Position numbers and translations under genes: made by a program. The notes under the pieces are model-generated. The model worked only from the letters and a program-made list of their open reading frames with translations. It was not told the DNA's origin and made no database searches. Of a stretch of DNA of 64,000 bases, positions 42,001-50,193 are shown piece by piece. This DNA is from Parabacteroides faecis (GTDB lineage: Bacteria; Bacteroidota; Bacteroidia; Bacteroidales; Tannerellaceae): positions 1 through 64,000 of the forward strand of contig NZ_BMPB01000012.1 in assembly GCF_014647375.1 (NCBI RefSeq). Direction: 5' to 3'. How positions within the stretch are numbered: the first letter of the stretch is position 1; each line of letters begins with the position of its first letter.

Positions 42001-45000
42001 ATGAAAATAAATCCTTTGTTAACGCATATCCTGTGTCTAAAAAATTATCAAAAGGCATTCAGAATTATGAAACTATCCTTTTTTATCCTGTTTGTTTGTG
42101 CTTGTCAGTTGTTCGCTGTGAATACGGAAGCGCAAAATGCTGTTATCGAATTGAACTCTAATAAAATTTCAATAGAAGAGCTTTTTAAAGAGATTGAAAA
42201 ACAGACTGATTATCTGGTGATCTATAGTACAAGCGGTGTTCGTTCAAACTTTGAATTATCATTAACGAAAAAGAAAGCAAAAGTATCCGAATATTTGGAG
42301 GAAGCTTTAGCCGGACATAACTTGAAATATGAGTTTGTGAATAATTACATAATCCTGTCGAGTTTGGAGGTAAAACAATCCCAACAGGATAAAAAACAAT
42401 TGCAAGGAACTGTTTATGACCAGAATGGAGAACCAGTCATTGGTGCGAATGTAATAGAAAAAGGTACTCACAATGGAACGGTTACAGATATCGATGGTAA
42501 ATTCTCTCTTGCTATAGGAAAAAATAGTTCTTTGGAAATTACCTTTATCGGTTATTTGGCACAATCTGTAACACCTAAAGACAATACAATCAATATTTAT
42601 CTGAAGGAAGATTTACAAACTCTTGACGAGGTGGTTGTAGTTGGTTATGGTGTACAGAAAAAGGTAAATGTAATTGGAGCTGTAGCTGCAGTTAATTCTG
42701 AATCGATCGGAAACAGGCCTGTGACTAATATATCCAATGCTATTCAAGGTCTGTTGCCTGGGGTGTCGGTTACTTCCGATACAGGACAGCCAGGGCGTGA
42801 TAACCCCACACTGCGTGTTCGCGGAACCGGAACATTAAATAACTCGAATCCTATGTATGTTGTGGATGGAATGCCTGTAAGCGGTATCAGTGACATCGAT
42901 CCGAATGATATTGAAAGCTTATCTGTTCTGAAAGATGCTTCATCTGCTGCTATTTATGGATCACGTGCTGCTAACGGTGTAATTCTCATCACAACCAAAA
43001 AAGGAACGGAAAGAGCTCCCCGTTTAAAATATGACGGATATGTAGGATGGCAGAATGCAATTAGTTTACCGGAATATCTGTCTTCTGCGGAATATGCAGA
43101 GTTGTATAATAAGGCTTTGGTCTATGAAGGTAAAGCTCCGAGATATACAACGGAAGAGATCGCTCTGTTTAAAAACGGATCTGATCCGGATAATTATCCG
43201 GATACGGATTGGCATGATCTGTTTTATAAGACAGGGTTTATGCAAAATCATAGAGCAGAAATAAGCGGCGGAAATGGTGGGACATCCTATATGTTTTCGG
43301 TCGGTTATTTAGGACAAGATGGTATCGTTAAGAATTCTGAATATGATCGTTATACAGTAAGAGGTAATGTGAATTCAAAAATAAGCAATGTGATTACAGC
43401 TGGTGTAAATCTGTCTTTTATGTATGGAGATATGAAAGAACCTATTTCTGCGAAAACTGGGTCGACAGGTTCTTTATTCACTATGATAAATACAATAGCT
43501 CCCTTTGTTCCTTATAAATATTCGAATGGCTATTATGGTTATAATTCCGATGGTAATCCGATATCCAATTTGGATATTAATAATATAAATAACGAAAAAT
43601 GGTACTCAAGTCGCGCTGTAGGAAATATTACTTATGAACCGATTAAAGGGTTAAAACTTCAGGAAAATGTCGGATTTGAATACAAAGCGAATGTAGCGGA
43701 ATGTTTCAAAAAAGATCAGCAGTTCTATAATTGGAAAACCGGTTCTCCAAGTATGTATATCGGTCCTAATAGTCAAACGGATGAACGTAATAATCAATTA
43801 CGTGTCAATTTGCAGACATTAATTAATTATAATAAGACTTTCGGACCTCATGATATAGGTATTATGGGAGGATTCGAACAGGAGTACACTCGTTATGACT
43901 GGACAAAAGGATATCGGATCAATTTCCTTAATAATGACTTGTGGGAATTGAATGCCGGTTCTCCGGATGGACAACAAGCTTCCGGTTCTGCCTATGAAAT
44001 AGCTCTCCGTTCTTTCTTTGGCCGTTTAAGCTATATTTACGATAACAGATATTTATTGGAGGTCAATATCAGAAGGGACGGAACTTCTCGCATTGCTCAA
44101 AGTACACGATGGGGTAATTTCCCTTCTTTCTCTGCTGCCTGGAGAATTATTAATGAATCGTTTATGGAAGGAACCCGGGATATTTTGTCTGATTTGAAAC
44201 TTCGTGGAGGTTGGGGTAGATTAGGAAACCAGGCGATATCCAATTATCCTTATCAATCGGTTCTTGCACAGAAGAACTATGCATTGGGTGGTTCTGTTTA
44301 TCAGGGTGTTGCTCCTGTTGACGGAGCAAACAAGGACATCAAATGGGAGACAACGGAAACGATCAATTTGGGATTGGATGTTGCTTTCTTATCCAATCAG
44401 TTTGTTTTGTCGGTCGATGCATATAAGAAAAAGACATATGATATATTAATGAAATTACCGGTCAGTCCGCTTTACGGATTATCAGCTCCTTATCAAAATG
44501 CAGGGGAGGTTCATAATACAGGAGTTGAACTTCAATTAGGATATAAATATGCACATAAAGATTGGACAGTAGATGTTACTGCGAACACTGCTTATAATAA
44601 AAATGAGATCGTAGATTTAAAAAATAACGGTGCACGCATCTGGGATGGATATAAATTCCTGCAGGAAGGGTATTCCATTGATTCCTATGGCGGATTTATT
44701 GTAGACGGTATTTTCCAAAATGAGGAAGATGTTAAGAATAATGCAGTGATAAATAGAGCAAATGCCGGTCCGGGTGATTTTAAGTATAGAGACGTAAAAG
44801 AGGATGGCGTTATAGATGCAGAAGATCGCGTTTATCTGGGATGTAGTACTCCTAAATGGATATTTGGTTTGAACTTGTCCGCTACATGGAAAAATCTGGA
44901 TGCATCGGTGTTCTTCCAAGGGGCTGCTGATGCGAAAGGATTTCTTCATTCATGGGCAGTCGGCGAATTGATGGGAGATAAATCGAAGCCATCTTCCCTG

Positions 45001-45336
45001 TATCGGGATGCATGGGATGCAGAGACCAATCCTGACGGGAAATTTCCAAGGCCATTGTCATCCTGGTCGCAGAACAGCAGTATATATTATAATTCGTCAT
45101 TTTGGATGAGAAATGCTTCCTATCTGCGATTGAAAAATCTCCAGGTTGGGTATACAATACCAAAAGAATGGCTGAATATCCTTAATATAGAAAAAGTACG
45201 ATTTTATTATAGTGGCCAGAATATGCTTACCATCACAAAATATCCAAAAGGATTTGATCCGGAAAGAACGTATACGGACGGTGGTTCCAATCCTCTGTTA
45301 AGAGCGCATACGTTTGGTGTAAATATTGTTTTCTAA
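42001..45336 (+). CDS. SusC-like TonB-dependent transporter with STN domain
   Basis: 1111 residues. A signal region (to about 45) is followed by an STN signalling domain (about 48-118, NKISIEELFKEIEKQTDYLV), which fits sigma/anti-sigma control. Next come the carboxypeptidase-like regulatory domain (133-205, LQGTVYDQNGEPVIGANVIE), TonB box region LDEVVVVGYG, plug (NRPVTNISNAIQGLLPGV) and a barrel ending LLRAHTFGVNIVF. It imports oligosaccharides together with the SusD protein encoded 17 bp downstream. The ATG at 42001 is used; the ATG at 42067 would also leave a usable signal peptide. Confidence 0.93.
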   Translation: MKINPLLTHILCLKNYQKAFRIMKLSFFILFVCACQLFAVNTEAQNAVIELNSNKISIEELFKEIEKQTDYLVIYSTSGVRSNFELSLTKKKAKVSEYLEEALAGHNLKYEFVNNYIILSSLEVKQSQQDKKQLQGTVYDQNGEPVIGANVIEKGTHNGTVTDIDGKFSLAIGKNSSLEITFIGYLAQSVTPKDNTINIYLKEDLQTLDEVVVVGYGVQKKVNVIGAVAAVNSESIGNRPVTNISNAIQGLLPGVSVTSDTGQPGRDNPTLRVRGTGTLNNSNPMYVVDGMPVSGISDIDPNDIESLSVLKDASSAAIYGSRAANGVILITTKKGTERAPRLKYDGYVGWQNAISLPEYLSSAEYAELYNKALVYEGKAPRYTTEEIALFKNGSDPDNYPDTDWHDLFYKTGFMQNHRAEISGGNGGTSYMFSVGYLGQDGIVKNSEYDRYTVRGNVNSKISNVITAGVNLSFMYGDMKEPISAKTGSTGSLFTMINTIAPFVPYKYSNGYYGYNSDGNPISNLDINNINNEKWYSSRAVGNITYEPIKGLKLQENVGFEYKANVAECFKKDQQFYNWKTGSPSMYIGPNSQTDERNNQLRVNLQTLINYNKTFGPHDIGIMGGFEQEYTRYDWTKGYRINFLNNDLWELNAGSPDGQQASGSAYEIALRSFFGRLSYIYDNRYLLEVNIRRDGTSRIAQSTRWGNFPSFSAAWRIINESFMEGTRDILSDLKLRGGWGRLGNQAISNYPYQSVLAQKNYALGGSVYQGVAPVDGANKDIKWETTETINLGLDVAFLSNQFVLSVDAYKKKTYDILMKLPVSPLYGLSAPYQNAGEVHNTGVELQLGYKYAHKDWTVDVTANTAYNKNEIVDLKNNGARIWDGYKFLQEGYSIDSYGGFIVDGIFQNEEDVKNNAVINRANAGPGDFKYRDVKEDGVIDAEDRVYLGCSTPKWIFGLNLSATWKNLDASVFFQGAADAKGFLHSWAVGELMGDKSKPSSLYRDAWDAETNPDGKFPRPLSSWSQNSSIYYNSSFWMRNASYLRLKNLQVGYTIPKEWLNILNIEKVRFYYSGQNMLTITKYPKGFDPERTYTDGGSNPLLRAHTFGVNIVF

Positions 45337-45353
45337 TTTAATACGATGAAAAA

Positions 45354-46922
45354 ATGAGAAATATAATTTATTCGATAATAGGTGCGCTGTTTTTATCAGC
45401 GTGCAGCAGTGATTTTTTGGAAAGAAATCCATTGGACCAGCCTTCAAACGAAGGATTCTGGAATACGGAAAAAGATGCTGTAGCTGCGGCTATGGGATGT
45501 TATGACGGGTGGTTTTCAATGACAGAGGTGATATCTTTAGATTGTGCTTCTGATAATGCACATGATCCGTTCCCTTGGGAAGGATGGTCGGTTCAGGCTT
45601 CCGGGTATGCAACACCTTCTGATCCGGGGACAGATTATTTTGGATATAGCAAAATGGTCCGTTACAATAATTTTCTGGAAAATATTCATCGTCCGGAAAT
45701 GGATGATGCATTGAGAACCAGACTAACTGCGGAAGTCCGGTTTTTGCGTGCATGGGATTACTTTTGGAAAGTTTTGTTTTATGGTGATATCCCTTTGGTA
45801 AAAGAAGTTTTACCTATAACAGATGCGAATAAACCGCGTAATCCGAAAGAAGAAGTTATTCAGTTTATTTTGGACGAACTTACCGAGATAGCACCTCAAC
45901 TAGAGATTAAATATACAGGAAATGATGTGGGGCGTGTTACACGTGGAGCTGCATTGACATTAAAAGCGAGGATGTTGTTGTATAATAATCAATATGCAGA
46001 TTGTCTGAAAGCATGTGAAGAAATTATGAAACTCGGATATTCCTTGTTTCCGGATTACAGAGGTTTGTTTCGAATTTCGAACAAGAATAATCAGGAAATA
46101 ATCATGGATGTTCAGTATGTTGAAAATTTATATTCTAATGAGACATTGGGTATATTGCCTCCTGCCAGTAGCGGAGGGTGGTGTTCTATCAATCCGACAC
46201 AAAGTTTGGTGGATGTATATGAATGTATAGATGGAAAAACGATAGGAGAATCGCCTCTTTACGATCCTGACCAACCTTATCAGAATCGTGATCCTCGACT
46301 TAGTGCCAGTATTTTATGTCCGGGTGACCTGTACGAGGGAAAATACTATGATCCGATAGATCAGAACGATCCCAATGGAGATTATTATGCTCCTTACGGA
46401 CGTTCTAAAACAGGTTATCTGGTTCGTAAATATGTGGATAATTTGGGTGATTATGCTGATATGTGGAATACGGCTATGAATGCTATCGTGATGCGTTATG
46501 CAGAAGTCTTATTAATGTATGCAGAGTGTAAAGTAGAATTAGGGGAAATAGATGCTTCTGTCTATGACGTACTTAATGAACTTCGTGATCGTGCCGGTAT
46601 GCGTGAAGTCGATAAAACGGTTTATGCGACTCAAGCGAAAATGAGAGAACTGGTGCGGCGCGAACGTCGTGTAGAACTGGCTTTGGAAGGATTACGCTGG
46701 TTTGATGTTTGTCGTTGGAAGATTGGTGAAGAGGTAATGCCCGGGCAGGTTTACGGATGTCGTTTAGGAACAGTGGATCCTGTAACCGGTAAATTGGCTT
46801 TAACGGAGGAACGGATCAAGACGGAAGTTCGGATTTTTGATCCTGCGAAGCATTACCTGTGGCCTATTCCACAAACAACGATCGATGCAGCTTCTGAGAT
46901 AAAACAAAATCCGGGGTACTGA
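45354..46922 (+). CDS. SusD/RagB-like glycan-binding lipoprotein
   Basis: 522 residues. A lipobox LSAC (C17) is followed by the SusD N-terminal region (SDFLERNPLDQPSNEGFWNT) and helical TPR-like units, then the conserved RYAEVLLMYAECKVELGEID and the C-terminal ERRVELALEGLRWFDVCRWK and HYLWPIPQTTIDAAS. It caps the SusC transporter and captures the sugar. It shares the operon and, by its position, the ligand. Confidence 0.93.
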   Translation: MRNIIYSIIGALFLSACSSDFLERNPLDQPSNEGFWNTEKDAVAAAMGCYDGWFSMTEVISLDCASDNAHDPFPWEGWSVQASGYATPSDPGTDYFGYSKMVRYNNFLENIHRPEMDDALRTRLTAEVRFLRAWDYFWKVLFYGDIPLVKEVLPITDANKPRNPKEEVIQFILDELTEIAPQLEIKYTGNDVGRVTRGAALTLKARMLLYNNQYADCLKACEEIMKLGYSLFPDYRGLFRISNKNNQEIIMDVQYVENLYSNETLGILPPASSGGWCSINPTQSLVDVYECIDGKTIGESPLYDPDQPYQNRDPRLSASILCPGDLYEGKYYDPIDQNDPNGDYYAPYGRSKTGYLVRKYVDNLGDYADMWNTAMNAIVMRYAEVLLMYAECKVELGEIDASVYDVLNELRDRAGMREVDKTVYATQAKMRELVRRERRVELALEGLRWFDVCRWKIGEEVMPGQVYGCRLGTVDPVTGKLALTEERIKTEVRIFDPAKHYLWPIPQTTIDAASEIKQNPGY

Positions 46923-46943
46923 TAAAATATCCGGTATAACTAA

Positions 46944-46976
46944 TCAAGGCAAAACTGATTGTCTGTTTTGCCTTGA
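46944..46976 (+). promoter_or_regulatory. 12-bp hairpin between susD and the first glycosidase
   Basis: tcaaggcaaaac (46944-46955) and gttttgccttga (46965-46976) are perfectly complementary around a 9-base loop. There is no T-run after it, so it may stabilise the susCD part of the message or mark a processing site, allowing less glycosidase than transporter. Confidence 0.5.
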
Positions 46977-46998
46977 CCTTTATAAAAGATCATCTATA

Positions 46999-49900
46999 AT
47001 GAAAAAAATAATCTGTTGTATTTTTCTACTTTTTTCTTTACATCAGTTTTTAATATCCCAAACTACCGGACGGATATCGTTAGCCGGAGATTGGCGGTTT
47101 GAACTGGATTCGGCTGACATTGGCGAAAAAGAATTATGGTATACAAAAACATTAATTGATAGTATAAAACTGCCGGGCATTACGGATGAAGGCGGTTATG
47201 GTCCAGAAGTTATTGAGACAGGAAAACTGTCCCGGTTGCATAAATATATAGGGAAAGCATGGTACCAGATGGATATAAGCATACCTGAAAACTGGAAAAA
47301 TAAAAATGTATCCCTTTGTTTTGAGCGGATAATGTGGAAAAGTAAGTTGTGGTTAAATGATCAATATATTGATGCGCAGGAATCGTTATTGACACCTCAC
47401 TATTATTTTTTAGGTAAGTTGTCTCCGGGTACCTATAGGTTGACTTTATGTATTGATAATCGCGAAATCTATCCGATAGGAAATGAATGGGGACATAGTT
47501 ATGGCGAACAGACACAAATTATCTGGAACGGAATAATCGGAGAAATGATCATGTCATCACATCCGGATGTACAAATCAGCCAGATACGTACTTTCCCGGA
47601 TGATACGGGACAATTGGATATTGAAATTTCGGTTTTGAATCGATCAAAAAAGGAACAGAAAGCAAAACTGTGTTTTGAATTAAGGGATAGGAAAACGGGC
47701 AAGGTGGTTAATACAATGGAGTCGAATTGTCGGATAACTTCCGGAAAAAACAGGATCGTCGAATCTCTTAAAGTCTCTGATGTAAAACTTTGGGATGAGT
47801 TTTCTCCTTCCTTATACGAACTGAACTGTTCTTTGATGAGTAAATCGGGAAATGATGTTTATGAACCTGTTATATTCGGATTCCGTTCGATTGGAAAAAC
47901 AGAGGATTATATAACGGTTAATGGTCTGGAACGTTACTTGAGAGGAAATTTGGATTGTGCCGTTTTTCCATTGACAGGATACCCGGCCACAGATAAAAAG
48001 AGTTGGCTTCATATTCTTCGACACTATAAAGATTTTGGTTTAAACCATGTCCGTTTTCATTCATGGACTCCCCCTAAAGCTGCTTTTGAAGCAGCAGACG
48101 AACTTGGCTTATATATATTGAGTGAAATATTCTGGCGAGACGGATGGATGGGGAAAGAATTGGATATTGAAAAAGTAGAACCTTTTTTGCATGCAGAGTT
48201 AAGGAGGATAGCTGATTCTTATGGGAATCATCCCTCTTTGATCATGCTGGCAATGGGAAATGAACTGGGGGGATTTGATCGTAATAAGTTGGACCCTTGG
48301 ATAAAAGACGTCAAAGAGTATGATCCGCGGCATTTTTATACAGCATCGGTCAGACGACCTGTTACAATGAATTCGGATATCAATTTTCAAGGGGATCTTT
48401 CATCTCCTTATCCGTTACTTTTTATTAATGAAGGACGATTATCCACGGATTGGGATTATGCCCGGTGGTATGGGGATGCCTCTCCGTTACCATCTATTCA
48501 ACATGAAGTCGGGCAATGGGTGTTTTATCCCGACTGGAATGAAATAAATAAATATACAGGAAATCTGAGAGCACGATCGATGGAATCGTATAAAAAACTA
48601 GCTTTGAAACATGGTGTATATGAGCAAAATAAGGAGTTTATACAATCTTCCGGACTCCAATCGCTTACTTTATATAAGGAGAATGTGGAATCTTTATTGA
48701 GAACTCCTTATTGTGGAGGTTTTCAATTGTTGAGTATTCAGGATTTTTCGGGACAAGGAGTGGCATTGGTCGGCTGGTTGGATTCGTTTTATGATAACAA
48801 AGGGATTGTCACACCTGAAAAAGTTAGAAATTGGTGCAATACGACAGTTCCGCTTATGCGGGTCCCATCTTATATATACATGTCAGTCGATACTTTGAAA
48901 GTCGGAATAGAGGTTTTTCATTTTGCCAATAAAGATATAGAAGATGCAAGGATTGATTGGCAATTAAGGAATGAAAATGGTTATGTATGGGATAAAGGGA
49001 CTTTCGACCATTATGATATTAAAAATGCAGTATTGAATAAAATTGGATTATTGTCAGTCCCATTGAATAAAATAGATCGTTCACAGAAATTGGTTCTGGA
49101 GGTCTCGATACGTGATACGGAGTATAAGAATAACTGGAATTTATGGGTATTCACCGAACAGAAGGATTTAAAGGATAATTCAGTGAAAGAAACAACTTCT
49201 GTTACAGAAGCTATTGATTATCTTAAAGCTGGAAAGAGTGTTGTTTTGTGGGCACATCGGTTGGGGGGTAATAAAAATGCCGGATATGCTCATTGGAAAC
49301 CTACTTTCTGGCAGGCGGGAGATCAGGGAAATGAAGGGTTCACGAATGGAGCGGTTATTCGAAACACACATCCGGCATTCAACAATTTTCCGACCGACAA
49401 CTATCTGGATTTTCAGTGGTTTGAGATTTGTCAGGGAGGACGTGGTTTTGATTTAGAAGGATTTCCGTCTACTATACGCCCTATTGTACAACCGATTCAT
49501 GATTTTCATTTTAATCGTAAATTAGGTTCCATCATGGAATTTGTAAGTAAAGAAGGAGGACGTATTTTAATCTGTGGGTATAATTTGGTGGATTCGTTGG
49601 AGAAGAGACCTGCAGCGCGGGCTTTGAAGAACAGCTTACTAGGATATGTCGCTTCCTCCGGTTTTCAACCAAGTGACATTATTGATTATGATTGGATGAA
49701 ACGCGAATTATATGATATAAACACATCTTACTTAGCCCCTAGTGAATTTGAAAAGGCTTATCTCTATGTAAAGGCTGGAGGCCGTTGGGAGCAAAACGGG
49801 GTAACAGAATGGACACTCGAAAAGGATGCTTCTACATTTTATGAAACAGATAAATATGGTTATCGTGTTCATTGTGATAATATAATAGTAGATGAATCAT

Positions 49901-50187
49901 TTTCGGCATGGCAGGGAAAGAAGATTGAATTGGACTTAAAATTACCATTTGATTTTGATGGTGTGATTAAATTATTCCTCTGTAATCCGGATAATAAGGT
50001 TAGAAAAGGGACTGTTCTTTTCAATGGAAGAGAAACAATTGTCGATCATATTCCGCATAAAGGAAAATGGATTACATTTAAGTTGAATCCGGGAGAAACC
50101 TTATTAGGTAATATCGGTATTACGCTTACAGGCCTTGATGGTGGATCTTTGTTGGTTGGTGAAATAGCCTTGATGCCTAAACAATAA
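46999..50187 (+). CDS. Secreted GH2-type glycosidase (first of two)
   Basis: 1062 residues with a signal peptide (ending SQ-TTGR). The order is sugar-binding jelly roll (about 25-190), Ig-like domain, then a TIM barrel starting near DYITVNGLERYLRGN. The likely acid/base is E422 in LAMGNELGGFDRN and the nucleophile E503 in SIQHEVGQWVFYPDW, the GH2 arrangement. A long C-terminal region (about 700-1062) holds further beta domains. Close relatives act on plant or host glycans as beta-galactosidase- or beta-glucuronidase-like enzymes; the substrate is not clear here. It starts 76 bp after susD. Confidence 0.8.
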   Translation: MKKIICCIFLLFSLHQFLISQTTGRISLAGDWRFELDSADIGEKELWYTKTLIDSIKLPGITDEGGYGPEVIETGKLSRLHKYIGKAWYQMDISIPENWKNKNVSLCFERIMWKSKLWLNDQYIDAQESLLTPHYYFLGKLSPGTYRLTLCIDNREIYPIGNEWGHSYGEQTQIIWNGIIGEMIMSSHPDVQISQIRTFPDDTGQLDIEISVLNRSKKEQKAKLCFELRDRKTGKVVNTMESNCRITSGKNRIVESLKVSDVKLWDEFSPSLYELNCSLMSKSGNDVYEPVIFGFRSIGKTEDYITVNGLERYLRGNLDCAVFPLTGYPATDKKSWLHILRHYKDFGLNHVRFHSWTPPKAAFEAADELGLYILSEIFWRDGWMGKELDIEKVEPFLHAELRRIADSYGNHPSLIMLAMGNELGGFDRNKLDPWIKDVKEYDPRHFYTASVRRPVTMNSDINFQGDLSSPYPLLFINEGRLSTDWDYARWYGDASPLPSIQHEVGQWVFYPDWNEINKYTGNLRARSMESYKKLALKHGVYEQNKEFIQSSGLQSLTLYKENVESLLRTPYCGGFQLLSIQDFSGQGVALVGWLDSFYDNKGIVTPEKVRNWCNTTVPLMRVPSYIYMSVDTLKVGIEVFHFANKDIEDARIDWQLRNENGYVWDKGTFDHYDIKNAVLNKIGLLSVPLNKIDRSQKLVLEVSIRDTEYKNNWNLWVFTEQKDLKDNSVKETTSVTEAIDYLKAGKSVVLWAHRLGGNKNAGYAHWKPTFWQAGDQGNEGFTNGAVIRNTHPAFNNFPTDNYLDFQWFEICQGGRGFDLEGFPSTIRPIVQPIHDFHFNRKLGSIMEFVSKEGGRILICGYNLVDSLEKRPAARALKNSLLGYVASSGFQPSDIIDYDWMKRELYDINTSYLAPSEFEKAYLYVKAGGRWEQNGVTEWTLEKDASTFYETDKYGYRVHCDNIIVDESFSAWQGKKIELDLKLPFDFDGVIKLFLCNPDNKVRKGTVLFNGRETIVDHIPHKGKWITFKLNPGETLLGNIGITLTGLDGGSLLVGEIALMPKQ

Positions 50188-50193
50188 TATTTT

